Assembly (NCBI RefSeq): GCF_027359355.1
Contig: NZ_CP114777.1
Span: 620,001-684,000, forward strand
Direction: 5' to 3'
DNA length: 64,000 bases
Source: Prochlorococcus marinus str. MIT 1214
GTDB taxonomy: Bacteria; Cyanobacteriota; Cyanobacteriia; PCC-6307; Cyanobiaceae
Every line of letters starts with the position of its first letter. Within the stretch, counting starts at the first letter, position 1. Positions 29,490 to 37,082 of this stretch are shown here, piece after piece. The notes below the pieces were generated by a model, which was not told the origin of the DNA, did not search any database, and worked only from the letters and a program-made list of their open reading frames with translations. The position numbers and the translations under genes were made by a program.

Positions 29490-29831
29490 ATGCCATTCAT
29501 ACAAATCAACACATCCTCCAAAAGTGATGTAGAAAATGTTGATTTGCTCCAAAAAGATATTTCAAAAATGGTTGCTGATCTAACCGGCAAACCTGAAAAT
29601 TATGTAATGACGATGATCCAAAGAGATAACAAGATGACATTCGCTGGATCCGATGAACCATGCTGTTTTATTAATGTTAAATCAATTGGCTCTCTAACAC
29701 CCTCCTCGATGAGCAAGTCTTTATGCGAATTAATTGCATCTAAAACGAATATAAATAAGAATAGGATTTATATCGAATTTATCGACGTTAAAGCCTCAAA
29801 TTGGGGATTTAATAGTTCAACATTTGGATAG
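29490..29831 (+). CDS. MIF/D-dopachrome tautomerase family protein
   Basis: A 113-residue homologue of macrophage migration inhibitory factor. The residue after Met is Pro, the catalytic N-terminal proline of this tautomerase family once Met is removed. The pattern continues with PFIQINTS, DLTGKPENYVMTMI, PCCFINVKSIGSL and NWGFNSSTFG, all conserved positions of MIF. It probably forms a trimer with phenylpyruvate-tautomerase-like activity. A Prochlorococcus MIF of this kind is known; the physiological role is not. Confidence 0.92.
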   Translation: MPFIQINTSSKSDVENVDLLQKDISKMVADLTGKPENYVMTMIQRDNKMTFAGSDEPCCFINVKSIGSLTPSSMSKSLCELIASKTNINKNRIYIEFIDVKASNWGFNSSTFG

Positions 29832-29896
29832 TAAATTTATTATTTTTTTTAATTAAAACTGAAATTTAAGATTAAATAAATTAACCTTTCATATAA

Positions 29897-30292
29897 TCAG
29901 TAAAGCTCACGACCGCTTTCGGCACATAACTTTTCGATAGAAGGGCGAAAAGTTATTTTCAATCTATGTTTAGACCACAATTCATAAATAGACTCAATAC
30001 ATTTATCTAAAATGGCCAATTTTGTTGGTTTATAAATCCACCCTAAACCAATCAAACTATAAGCCTCTTGAAAAACCTTAATATCCTTGATTACTGAACC
30101 ATCACTCTTCAAAGCATGGATTCTCTCCATCGCTTGTTTATAAGAAATGCTGTATTTAAAGTCTAAAGAAAAATTAGAACTATTTATATCAATAAAGCTT
30201 AGGTATCCATTTTGATTTCTTGATTGCAAGAAATCAACCTCTCTTTTACATAAGGGGCACCACCCTCTATCAAAAAAAAATAGTAAGCTTGA
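29897..30292 (-). pseudogene. DCC-family thiol-disulfide oxidoreductase, 5' end lacks a start codon
   Basis: The C-terminal part is a good DUF393/DCC protein: FIDINSS, YSISYKQAMERIHAL, LIGLGWIYK, YELWSKHR. The first canonical start in frame is TTG at 30229, which falls after the redox motif. Reading upstream in the same frame restores DRGWCPLCKREVDF, the essential CxxC element, up to a stop (TAG) at 30293-30295. No ATG, GTG or TTG lies between that stop and the CxxC. A run of nine T (template orientation) sits just before the motif. It is either a 5'-truncated or frameshifted gene, or it uses a non-standard start. Confidence 0.65.
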
Positions 30293-30429
30293 CTAGATTC
30301 AAAAAAATCTAGATACTGATAAACCTTAAATTTAAAAATGGAAGGCTATCTTCGTTGTTCAATGTAAATAAACACTTGATAGCATACGAATAACGAGCGA
30401 TCTTAATGATATCTAACTGTTAAAAAAAA

Positions 30430-31089
30430 ATGGGCGCACTATTTATTGTCATATTAATCTCAGTATTAGTAGTTTCGGCTTTGCTTTTCTTTAATAAAGG
30501 TGAAAAAGCTCAAGAAATCAAAAGCAGTCTCAAAGATATATATGTAAATTTCAAAGAACTCTTCTCAAATTTTAAAAAGCTTTTTTTGATAGTTAAAGAG
30601 GTCATTCAATCAAAATTAGATCAAAAGCCAACTCAACTGGAAGATGAATCAACCGTTTCACAATCAGAAGTGCCCTCTGAACCAGAGGTAACTACTGAAG
30701 CACCCTCTGAACCTGAGATAAGTAGTGAACCTGAAGCTGTCGCTGAACCCGAGGTAACTGCTGATCCTGAACCTGAAGCACCCTCTGAACCTGAGATAAG
30801 TAGTGAACCTGAAGCTGTCGCTGAACCCGAGGTAACTGCTGATCCTGAACCTAAAGCACCCTCTGAACCTGAGATAAGTACTGAACCTGAAGCTATCGCT
30901 GAACCCGAAGTAACTGCTGATCCTGAACCCAAATCACCCTCTGAACTTGAGATAAGTACTGAACCTGAAGCTATTGCTCAACCTGAGGTAACTGCTGATC
31001 CTGAAATTCGATTAACTAGCGAATTAGAAAAACCTTCTGATGATTCAATTAATGATGAAAATATTGATAAAAAAACGAGCAATTTTTAA
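30430..31089 (+). CDS. Membrane-anchored acidic repeat protein (26-residue Pro/Glu repeats)
   Basis: A 219-residue protein. An N-terminal membrane helix (ALFIVILISVLVVSALLFF) precedes an amphipathic helical region of about 45 residues. A long Glu/Pro-rich low-complexity region follows, with four tandem 26-residue repeats of the type PSEPEISSEPEAVAEPEVTADPEP. The repeats are nearly identical at DNA level, so expansion is recent. The C-terminus is polar and ends KKTSNF. It is likely a membrane-tethered, extended, negatively charged tail. No family recognised. A perfect terminator hairpin follows. Confidence 0.75.
   Translation: MGALFIVILISVLVVSALLFFNKGEKAQEIKSSLKDIYVNFKELFSNFKKLFLIVKEVIQSKLDQKPTQLEDESTVSQSEVPSEPEVTTEAPSEPEISSEPEAVAEPEVTADPEPEAPSEPEISSEPEAVAEPEVTADPEPKAPSEPEISTEPEAIAEPEVTADPEPKSPSELEISTEPEAIAQPEVTADPEIRLTSELEKPSDDSINDENIDKKTSNF
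30703..31014 (+). repeat. Four tandem 78-bp repeats inside the acidic protein gene
   Basis: Units at 30703-30780, 30781-30858, 30859-30936 and 30937-31014. The first two differ at very few bases; divergence increases toward the 3' unit. All are in frame and encode 26 residues each. Confidence 0.92.
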
Positions 31090-31107
31090 TTAAATATTTT
31101 TTCCAAT

Positions 31108-31139
31108 AAAAAGCCTCATCAAATTTGATGAGGCTTTTT
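31108..31139. terminator. Bidirectional terminator
   Basis: Perfect 32-base inverted repeat (AAAAAGCCTCATCAAA and its complement) between convergent genes. It has A-run/T-run flanks and so works in both directions, ending the acidic repeat gene and the first pcb gene. Confidence 0.92.
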
Positions 31140-31163
31140 GATTGAAATTTGCGATTAAATCTA

Positions 31164-32219
31164 CTAGCTCTCAGTTGATGCTAGAGAGGCGACTGATCCA
31201 ACAACACGACGGAAATCAAAGCCCATTGCTCTAAGAGCATGCCAGATATGACCTTGAATAAAGAAAAATCCAAAGTAATAGTGAACATTGGACAATGCTG
31301 CTCTAGTTGTATGGCCTAAAAACGCTGTGCTATCTGAAACATCTCCTGTGTCTACCCAATAAGGAGAAATTCCAAATTTCAAAGCTAAAGGCTCTCCATA
31401 CCAATCAATAGGATAAACAGTTGTATTTTGAGCACACCAGAATGCCGCAACAATTGCCATCCAACCAATACCAGCAAGAGACCATGAAAGTACAGCTTCT
31501 GCTGAGAGCAATCCTTTACCTTTGAATTCAGTGTATTCGCCTAGTTGTTTTGTAGCTATGTGCCATGCACCACCACTTATTTGAACGAATGCCAAGAATG
31601 CATGTCCGCTCATTACTTCTTCAAGGCTGTCAATGGTTAAGAAGTCGAACTGATGCCCGTAAACCATTCCAAAATCACCATATCCAGGGAAGATTGTTCT
31701 GATTTCGCCTATAGCCGGGTCATAAATCCCATGCCATCTTGCCCACTCAACGAACCAAATATTTGCAACCCCAAAGAAAATCAAATGATGACCAAGAATG
31801 AATGTCAAATTATCTGGATTGTCCCATTCAAGTTTGAATTTCTTAGTGGTAGGGACTGGACCATCTTTCAAGTCCGGATCAAATAAAAGTGAATGTGCTA
31901 ATCCAGCAGTTCCATATACAGCTGAAAAAATCAAATGGAAAATAGCAATTGTTGCTACACCAGCGCCAGTCCATACACCAGCTTCATCAAAGCCAATTCC
32001 AAGAGAGGCTAAATGAGCAAGGAATATGGAACTTTGATGTCCCATTGGTATTTCTGGGTTGTAGCGAGCAAGCTCCCAAAGGGTGCTTCCACCGGCTGCA
32101 AAGCAAATAAGACCTGTGTGGCCTATATGTGACCCTATGAATCGACCTGCGCGATTGGTCACCACAGAATTACCAACCCACCACCCATAGGTGACGTCCG
32201 GATTTCCGTAGGTCTGCAT
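31164..32219 (-). CDS. pcb: Pcb chlorophyll a/b-binding light-harvesting protein, copy 1
   Basis: Six-helix antenna protein of the CP43/IsiA superfamily that binds divinyl chlorophylls a and b around photosystems. The start is the ATG at 32219 (MQTYGNPDVTYGWW), matching the other copies; the ORF runs 13 codons further upstream from an ATG at 32258. Conserved chlorophyll-ligand segments are GSHIGHTGLI, FILGHHLIFFGVANIWF, SGHAFLAFVQ and NVHYYFGFFFIQGHIWHALRAMGFDFRRV. It lacks the large lumenal loop of CP43. It differs from copies 3-5 in the middle loop (IFPGYGDFGMVYGHQ). Confidence 0.96.
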   Translation of the reverse strand: MQTYGNPDVTYGWWVGNSVVTNRAGRFIGSHIGHTGLICFAAGGSTLWELARYNPEIPMGHQSSIFLAHLASLGIGFDEAGVWTGAGVATIAIFHLIFSAVYGTAGLAHSLLFDPDLKDGPVPTTKKFKLEWDNPDNLTFILGHHLIFFGVANIWFVEWARWHGIYDPAIGEIRTIFPGYGDFGMVYGHQFDFLTIDSLEEVMSGHAFLAFVQISGGAWHIATKQLGEYTEFKGKGLLSAEAVLSWSLAGIGWMAIVAAFWCAQNTTVYPIDWYGEPLALKFGISPYWVDTGDVSDSTAFLGHTTRAALSNVHYYFGFFFIQGHIWHALRAMGFDFRRVVGSVASLASTES

Positions 32220-32289
32220 AATTAAGGAATTAAAGTCGAAATTTTGGGTACCATACACTTATTGCAATTGTTTTTACCAGAATAGTTAG

Positions 32290-32296
32290 AGGTCTT
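32290..32296 (-). promoter_or_regulatory. Shared upstream element of pcb copy 1
   Basis: AAGACCT (minus strand), 71-77 bases before the ATG, followed by CTAACTATT. The same core at the same distance occurs before the other pcb copies, so it is probably part of the promoter or the transcription start region. Confidence 0.5.
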
Positions 32297-32350
32297 TATA
32301 GGTATCTATCTTTTTTTACCAAAAAATCAGTTTTTACTGAAAAAAAACAA

Positions 32351-32382
32351 AAAAAAATACCCCCCAAAGGGAGGTATTTTTT
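32351..32382 (-). terminator. Terminator of pcb copy 2
   Basis: Stem AAAAAATACC / GGTATTTTTT with a C-rich/G-rich inner part and a T-run on the minus strand, just after the copy 2 stop codon. Confidence 0.85.
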
Positions 32383-32397
32383 ATTTTTAAATTGAAT

Positions 32398-33510
32398 TTA
32401 TCTTGGTGCTCTTCCATTAAAACCTGCACCTTCAACTCGAACTGTTGCGCCTTGACTGTTACCAATAGCATCAGCAACTTTCTTGAAGTCAAATCCTAAA
32501 GCACGAAGAGCATGCCAAAAATGGCCTTGTAAGAAGAAGAAACCAAAGTAGTAGTGAACATTTACCAAAGCAGCTCTGGTTGAGTGACCAAAGAAAGCGG
32601 TGGAATCAGAAAGGTCTCCAGTATCAACCCAATAAGGGGCCACAGAGAACTGTAATTTCAATGGTTCCCCAAACCACTCTGTTGGATATACGGTTGTATT
32701 AGTTGCAGCCCAGAAAGCAGCAACAATAGCCATCCAACCAATACCGGCAAGAGACCATGAAAGTACAGCTTCTGCTGAGAGCAATTCAGCTCCTTTGAAT
32801 TTACTCCATTCTCCAAGTCTCTTGTTTTCCCATTGAGTTGAACCAGCAACCATATGAATAGTTGCACCTGTCAATTCAGCAAAAGCCAAGAATGCATGTC
32901 CACCCATAACATCTTCAAGACTATCAATTTCAATGAAATCGAACTGTCTATCCCAAATCATTGTCAAGTCAAGGTTGTAATTGACCTGGCGAACAGCTCC
33001 TATCGCAGGATCGTATATGCCATGTATCCTTGCCCATTCCACAAACCATATACATGCAACACCAAAGAAAAACAAATGGTGACCAAGAATAAAAGTTTGA
33101 TTATCGGGATTTTCCCATTCAAGTTTGAATTTTCTAGCGCGAGGCACTTCGCTTTCTTCAACGTCAGCCTCAAAATAGACTGCATGCAAGAGAGCTCCTC
33201 CTCCATAAACCATTGACAAGACCAAATGGACAATAGCTATTGCAGCTACTCCTACACCTGTCCATGCTCCTGCTTCATTGAAACCAATTCCAATTGAAGC
33301 CAAATGAGCCAAGAATAGTGAGCTCTGATGCCCCATTGCAATATCAGGGTTGTAGCGGGCAAGCTCCCAAAGGGTGCTTCCACCAGCCGCAAATGCGATT
33401 AAGCCTGTATGCCCTATATGGGAGGCTATAAATCGGCCTGAGCGGTTGGTGACCACAGAATTACCAGCCCACCAATCATAGGTAACATCTGGATTTCCAT
33501 AGCTCTGCAT
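32398..33510 (-). CDS. pcb: Pcb chlorophyll a/b-binding light-harvesting protein, copy 2
   Basis: Antenna protein of 370 residues with the same six-helix layout (MQSYGNPDVTYDWW start, FILGHHLFFFGVACIWF, NVHYYFGFFFLQGHFWHALRALGF). It is the longest copy. It carries a distinctive lumenal insertion (GATIHMVAGSTQWENKRLGEW) and a longer C-terminal tail ending GFNGRAPR. These differences suggest a specialised role, for example association with a different photosystem, but this is inference. It has its own terminator and upstream element, so it is likely transcribed separately. Confidence 0.96.
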   Translation of the reverse strand: MQSYGNPDVTYDWWAGNSVVTNRSGRFIASHIGHTGLIAFAAGGSTLWELARYNPDIAMGHQSSLFLAHLASIGIGFNEAGAWTGVGVAAIAIVHLVLSMVYGGGALLHAVYFEADVEESEVPRARKFKLEWENPDNQTFILGHHLFFFGVACIWFVEWARIHGIYDPAIGAVRQVNYNLDLTMIWDRQFDFIEIDSLEDVMGGHAFLAFAELTGATIHMVAGSTQWENKRLGEWSKFKGAELLSAEAVLSWSLAGIGWMAIVAAFWAATNTTVYPTEWFGEPLKLQFSVAPYWVDTGDLSDSTAFFGHSTRAALVNVHYYFGFFFLQGHFWHALRALGFDFKKVADAIGNSQGATVRVEGAGFNGRAPR

Positions 33511-33584
33511 AATTTTTTAAGCGATACAGGCGAAATATGCGTGCAGATTACACGCTGCTGAAATGATATGTGCAAAATAGTTAG

Positions 33585-33591
33585 AGGTCGT
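33585..33591 (-). promoter_or_regulatory. Shared upstream element of pcb copy 2
   Basis: ACGACCT (minus strand) 75-81 bases before the ATG, followed by CTAACTATT exactly as in copy 1. Confidence 0.5.
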
Positions 33592-33845
33592 TATTTAGTT
33601 TGACTATTTTTGCCCATTTCAAAAATAAAAACGATTTTATGGATGCTGAGATATTAACTCGATGAAATAGTAAAAATCTTCCAAAGTCTAATCATAGCTT
33701 GATTTAAACAAGTCAAATCCTCCACTAATCATTCAAAAAAGCTCAATCCACAAGATCTAACAATATTTGATATTAAAAATTTCAACGTTGTAAAACCAAT
33801 AATTTTTTTTTCGATCGAAATCAAAAGATAAAAATTTGCAAAAAA

Positions 33846-33869
33846 AAAGAGGAGATAAATCTCCTCTTT
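33846..33869 (-). terminator. Terminator of pcb copy 3
   Basis: Ten-base-pair stem AAAGAGGAGA / TCTCCTCTTT with a short loop and a T-run on the minus strand, right after the copy 3 stop. Confidence 0.88.
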
Positions 33870-33892
33870 AAAAACATGTTGTTTTTTTCTAA

Positions 33893-34939
33893 TCAATAAA
33901 GCTGAGCTGGAAGAGGTTCTTTAAGAACTTTCTTAAAGTCAAATCCCATAGCTCTTAAAGCATGCCATAGATGACCTTGAAGGAAGAAAAATCCAAAGTA
34001 ATAATGAACATTTGCTAGAGCAGCCCTAGTTGTATGGCCAAAGAAAGCAGGACCTCCTGAAAGATCAACACTATCAATCCAATAAGGAGCAATACCAAAC
34101 TTTAAGATCAAAGCTTCTCCGTACCAAGCTTCAGGGTAAACTGTTGTGTTCTGAGCACACCAGAAAGCTGCCACTACAGCCATCCAACCAATACCAGCAC
34201 AAGAGAATGAAAGAATTGATTCTGCTGAAAGAAGACCAGCTCCTTTGAATTTGGTGTATTCACCAACTTGCTTGGTTGCGATATGAAAAGCTCCACCTGT
34301 GATTTCTATGAAAGCCAAGAAAGCATGCCCGCCTAGGACATCTTCAAGACTATCGATAGCCAGGAAGTCAAACTGATGGTTCCAAATGTTAGTCAAATTA
34401 AGGTTGTACTCAACTTGTCTAACAGCTCCTATTGCAGGATCATAAATTCCATGAATTCGTGCCCATTCAACGAACCATATACATGCGACACCAAAGAAAA
34501 GCAAATGGTGTCCAAGAATAAATGTCTGATTATCTGGGTTGTCCCACTCAAGCTTGAATTTTCTAGCTTGAGGAACCTCTGAATCTTGCATATCGCCAAC
34601 GAATAGCACTGAATGCAATAAACCACCGGCTCCATAAACCATGGAAAGAACCAAATGTACGATAGCAATCGAAGCGACTCCTGCCCCTGTCCAAGCACCA
34701 GCCTCGTCAAAGCCAATACCAATTGAAGCTAAATGAGCAAGAAAGATAGAACTCTGATGTCCCATTGGGATCTCAGGGTTATATCTTGCTAGTTCCCAAA
34801 GAGTACTTCCACCTGCAGCAAAGGCTATTAGCCCAGTATGCGCAATGTGAGCAGCAATGAATTTACCAGATTTGTTAGTAACCCCAGCGTTTCCAGCCCA
34901 CCAACCATAGGTGACATCCGGGTTTCCGTAGGTCTGCAT
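33893..34939 (-). CDS. pcb: Pcb chlorophyll a/b-binding light-harvesting protein, copy 3
   Basis: Antenna protein of 348 residues, the shortest copy (start MQTYGNPDVTYGWW). It has the canonical six helices with HIAHTGLIAF, FILGHHLLFFGVACIWF, GGHAFLAFIEITGGAFHIATKQ and NVHYYFGFFFLQGHLWHALRAMGF. The middle loop VEYNLNLTNIWNHQFDFLAIDSLED is shared with copies 4 and 5. The short C-terminus (KEPLPAQLY) distinguishes it. Flanked by its own terminator and upstream element. Confidence 0.96.
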   Translation of the reverse strand: MQTYGNPDVTYGWWAGNAGVTNKSGKFIAAHIAHTGLIAFAAGGSTLWELARYNPEIPMGHQSSIFLAHLASIGIGFDEAGAWTGAGVASIAIVHLVLSMVYGAGGLLHSVLFVGDMQDSEVPQARKFKLEWDNPDNQTFILGHHLLFFGVACIWFVEWARIHGIYDPAIGAVRQVEYNLNLTNIWNHQFDFLAIDSLEDVLGGHAFLAFIEITGGAFHIATKQVGEYTKFKGAGLLSAESILSFSCAGIGWMAVVAAFWCAQNTTVYPEAWYGEALILKFGIAPYWIDSVDLSGGPAFFGHTTRAALANVHYYFGFFFLQGHLWHALRAMGFDFKKVLKEPLPAQLY

Positions 34940-35013
34940 GATTTAAGAATTTTGGCGTAATACGGTGAGCACACCTTACAGGCAGCTCAATTCAAAAACT
35001 ACTATTAGTAATA

Positions 35014-35020
35014 AGGTCTT
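35014..35020 (-). promoter_or_regulatory. Shared upstream element of pcb copy 3
   Basis: AAGACCT (minus strand) 75-81 bases before the ATG, followed by TATTACTAATAG, which contains a plausible -10-like TACTAAT. Confidence 0.5.
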
Positions 35021-35117
35021 ATTCAGAAGTAGTAAAGTTTTTTTTCTTCAAATTGGCTTAACCCGCAACTAAACTAGGTTTTCATGGAAATACTCAAGAA
35101 AAATTTAAATATCAAAA

Positions 35118-35312
35118 ATGAAATCTGCTTTACAACTTGAACTACAAGATCTTCATGGACTTCCTTTCATAGCAACAATAATTTGGTTTGTGCTACTTGG
35201 AGTTTGTCTTTTAGCAGTGGTTTTTTATTTTTTTCAAAAGAATTACAGGCAAAAAGCAAAAGTTGATGGCGAACTCCCTCCTGAAAAGAAATCACGACCA
35301 AAAGGATTTTAA
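35118..35312 (+). CDS. Small membrane protein within the pcb array, 64 aa
   Basis: ATG-started ORF opposite in strand to the surrounding pcb genes. A polar N-terminus (SALQLELQDLHGLPF) precedes one helix (IATIIWFVLLGVCLLAVVFYFF) and a basic tail (NYRQKAKVDGELPPEKKSRPKGF). The charge pattern predicts a cytoplasmic C-terminus. It has the size and shape of a photosystem accessory peptide but matches none I know. Confidence 0.65.
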   Translation: MKSALQLELQDLHGLPFIATIIWFVLLGVCLLAVVFYFFQKNYRQKAKVDGELPPEKKSRPKGF

Positions 35313-35427
35313 ATGACTAAGAAAATTTTGTTTTTCAAAGTTAGTTCTCAAATTAATGTATTATCCTGAAACACGGGTTTGGCATAGTGGCCACCTGGGT
35401 TAACAATAAAAACAATTTTTTTACTCA

Positions 35428-35634
35428 ATGATTGATTTTTCTCACCTTCTTGATTTTGCCACTCAACTTCCACACCCATCAGATATTGGTTTAATCAAAC
35501 CATCCGGTGGATTTAATATAGCCGCAGCTCTTTGTGGTCTTGGAGCAGTATTTGGAGCATCTCAATTCTTCTATTATTCTGATGATTCAAAAAGGATCGA
35601 TCCTTGGGCTAAGCCTGAAAACTATAAAAACTAA
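35428..35634 (+). CDS. Small protein within the pcb array, 68 aa
   Basis: ATG-started ORF. The N-terminus is MIDFSHLLDFATQLPHPSD, the middle segment is hydrophobic and Gly/Ala-rich (FNIAAALCGLGAVFGASQFFYY), and the tail is polar (DDSKRIDPWAKPENYKN). It is probably a single-span thylakoid protein. A terminator follows 33 bases after the stop. It shares strand with the preceding small gene 115 bases upstream, so the two could be cotranscribed. Function unknown. Confidence 0.65.
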   Translation: MIDFSHLLDFATQLPHPSDIGLIKPSGGFNIAAALCGLGAVFGASQFFYYSDDSKRIDPWAKPENYKN

Positions 35635-35667
35635 AGGAATTTAAAATCTTTTAATTTTTTTCAAATA

Positions 35668-35703
35668 AAAAAAGAGCCTCGTCTAATGACGAGGCTCTTT
35701 TTT
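35668..35703. terminator. Bidirectional terminator
   Basis: Long stem AAAAAAGAGCCTCGTC, loop TAAT, and complement, with T-runs on both strands. It serves the small plus-strand gene and pcb copy 4. Confidence 0.93.
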
Positions 35704-35727
35704 ATTTGGAATCTTAAAAACCAATTA

Positions 35728-36816
35728 TCAATCAGAAAGAGTAACCCTAGCGTTATCAAGATTACTAATTGAATCAGTAACCTTCTTGAAATCAAAGCCT
35801 AAAGCACGTATTGCATGCCAAAGGTGACCTTGAATGAAGAAAAAACCAAGGTAGTAGTGAACATTTGTTAGCCAAGCTCTTGAAGTATGGCCACTAACAA
35901 CACCAGTCATATCAGCAGTATCAATCCAATAAGGAGATATACCAAATTTAAGAGCTAATGTTTCTCCATACCAGGCTTCGGGATAAACAGTTGTATTTGT
36001 TGCACACCAGAAAGCTGCAATAATCGCCATCCAACCAATACCAGCAAGAGACCATGAAAGTACAGCTTCAGCAGAAAGAATATTCTTTCCTTTGAATTCG
36101 GTGTACTCGCCTACTTGCTTAGTAGCGATATGAAATGCTCCACCTGTTATCTCTACAAATGCTAAAAATGCATGGCCACCCATTACATCCTCAAGACTAT
36201 CGATAGCCAAGAAATCAAACTGATGATTCCAAATGTTGGTCAAATTTAAGTTGTACTCGACTTGTCGAACTGCTCCTAAGGCAGGATCATAAATACCATG
36301 AATTCGAGCCCACTCAACAAACCAAATACAGGCAACGCCAAAGAAAATCAAATGGTGACCCAGGATAAAAGTCTGATTATCTGGATTATCCCATTCAAGC
36401 TTGTATCTTGCTGCCTGACGGTGCTCAGGGCGATCATCAGCAAACAAACCTGAACTATTTTGGGTATCTTCGCTAAAGATCAAAGAATGCAATAGGCCTG
36501 CACCCGCATATACCATTGAACAAATCAGATGGAATACGCCGATAAAAGCAATTGATGTGCCATCGAATACTGTTCCAGTTGGGTCAAATCCAATGCCAAT
36601 AGAAGCAAGATGTGGGATACTCACCATTCCCTGGTGTCCCATTGGAATATCTGGGTTGTATCTAGCGAGCTCCCAAAGTGTGTTGGCACCAGCTGCAAAA
36701 CAAATCAATCCTGTATGAGCAACATGCGAGCCAATAAATCGGCTTGACTTATTTGTTACAACAGAATTACCAACCCACCACCCGTAAGTGACGTCTGGGT
36801 TTCCGTAGGACTGCAT
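35728..36816 (-). CDS. pcb: Pcb chlorophyll a/b-binding light-harvesting protein, copy 4 (divergent)
   Basis: Antenna protein of 362 residues. The helices and ligand segments are conserved, but it departs from the other copies in two places. The second helix region reads HQGMVSIPHLASIGIGFDPTGTVFDG, and the stromal/lumenal loop has an insertion (SEDTQNSSGLFADDRPEHRQ). A short deletion is seen near the last loop (TADMTGVVSGHTSRAW). It is the most divergent copy in the array and may serve a different photosystem or condition; in other strains some pcb genes are iron-stress-induced and PSI-associated. Confidence 0.96.
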   Translation of the reverse strand: MQSYGNPDVTYGWWVGNSVVTNKSSRFIGSHVAHTGLICFAAGANTLWELARYNPDIPMGHQGMVSIPHLASIGIGFDPTGTVFDGTSIAFIGVFHLICSMVYAGAGLLHSLIFSEDTQNSSGLFADDRPEHRQAARYKLEWDNPDNQTFILGHHLIFFGVACIWFVEWARIHGIYDPALGAVRQVEYNLNLTNIWNHQFDFLAIDSLEDVMGGHAFLAFVEITGGAFHIATKQVGEYTEFKGKNILSAEAVLSWSLAGIGWMAIIAAFWCATNTTVYPEAWYGETLALKFGISPYWIDTADMTGVVSGHTSRAWLTNVHYYLGFFFIQGHLWHAIRALGFDFKKVTDSISNLDNARVTLSD

Positions 36817-36887
36817 AATTTAGGAAATTGAAGTCGAAATTCGACCTACCTTACATTTAGTGCAATAAATTTGCTTGAAATCGTAAA

Positions 36888-36894
36888 AGGTCTT
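36888..36894 (-). promoter_or_regulatory. Shared upstream element of pcb copy 4
   Basis: AAGACCT (minus strand) 72-78 bases before the ATG. The stretch between it and the start (AAGTCGAAATT near the ATG) is also similar to copy 1. Confidence 0.5.
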
Positions 36895-37023
36895 CAATTT
36901 AATGCACAAAACTAATTAATAAAATAACTGTGATTGTTCATTGATTTTCCCCACAAAAGCAGTGACAGATGGAAACTGAGAATCCTCGATTAACATCAGT
37001 CAATTTTTTTTATTACATCAAAA

Positions 37024-37057
37024 AAAAAGCCCCGCAAAAAAAAATACGGGGCTTTTT
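37024..37057 (-). terminator. Terminator of pcb copy 5
   Basis: Eleven-base-pair stem AAAAAGCCCCG / CGGGGCTTTTT around an A-rich loop, 26 bases after the copy 5 stop codon. Confidence 0.92.
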
Positions 37058-37082
37058 ATTAAATATTCAATAATTAAATCAA

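Larger units (their letters stand above)
33511..33892. other. Intergenic region between pcb copies 2 and 3
   Basis: 382 AT-rich bases. It holds the copy 2 upstream element near 33585 and the copy 3 terminator near 33846. I see no ORF or RNA gene in the rest. Confidence 0.6.

Noticed and set aside
30633-30932. Minus-strand ORF of Gly/Ser repeats
   Set aside because: It is the antisense shadow of the 26-residue acidic repeats in the plus-strand gene.
32220-32258. Extended start for pcb copy 1 (13 extra codons)
   Set aside because: The other four copies begin at the conserved MQ(T/S)YGNPDVTY, and the extension covers the shared non-coding leader.
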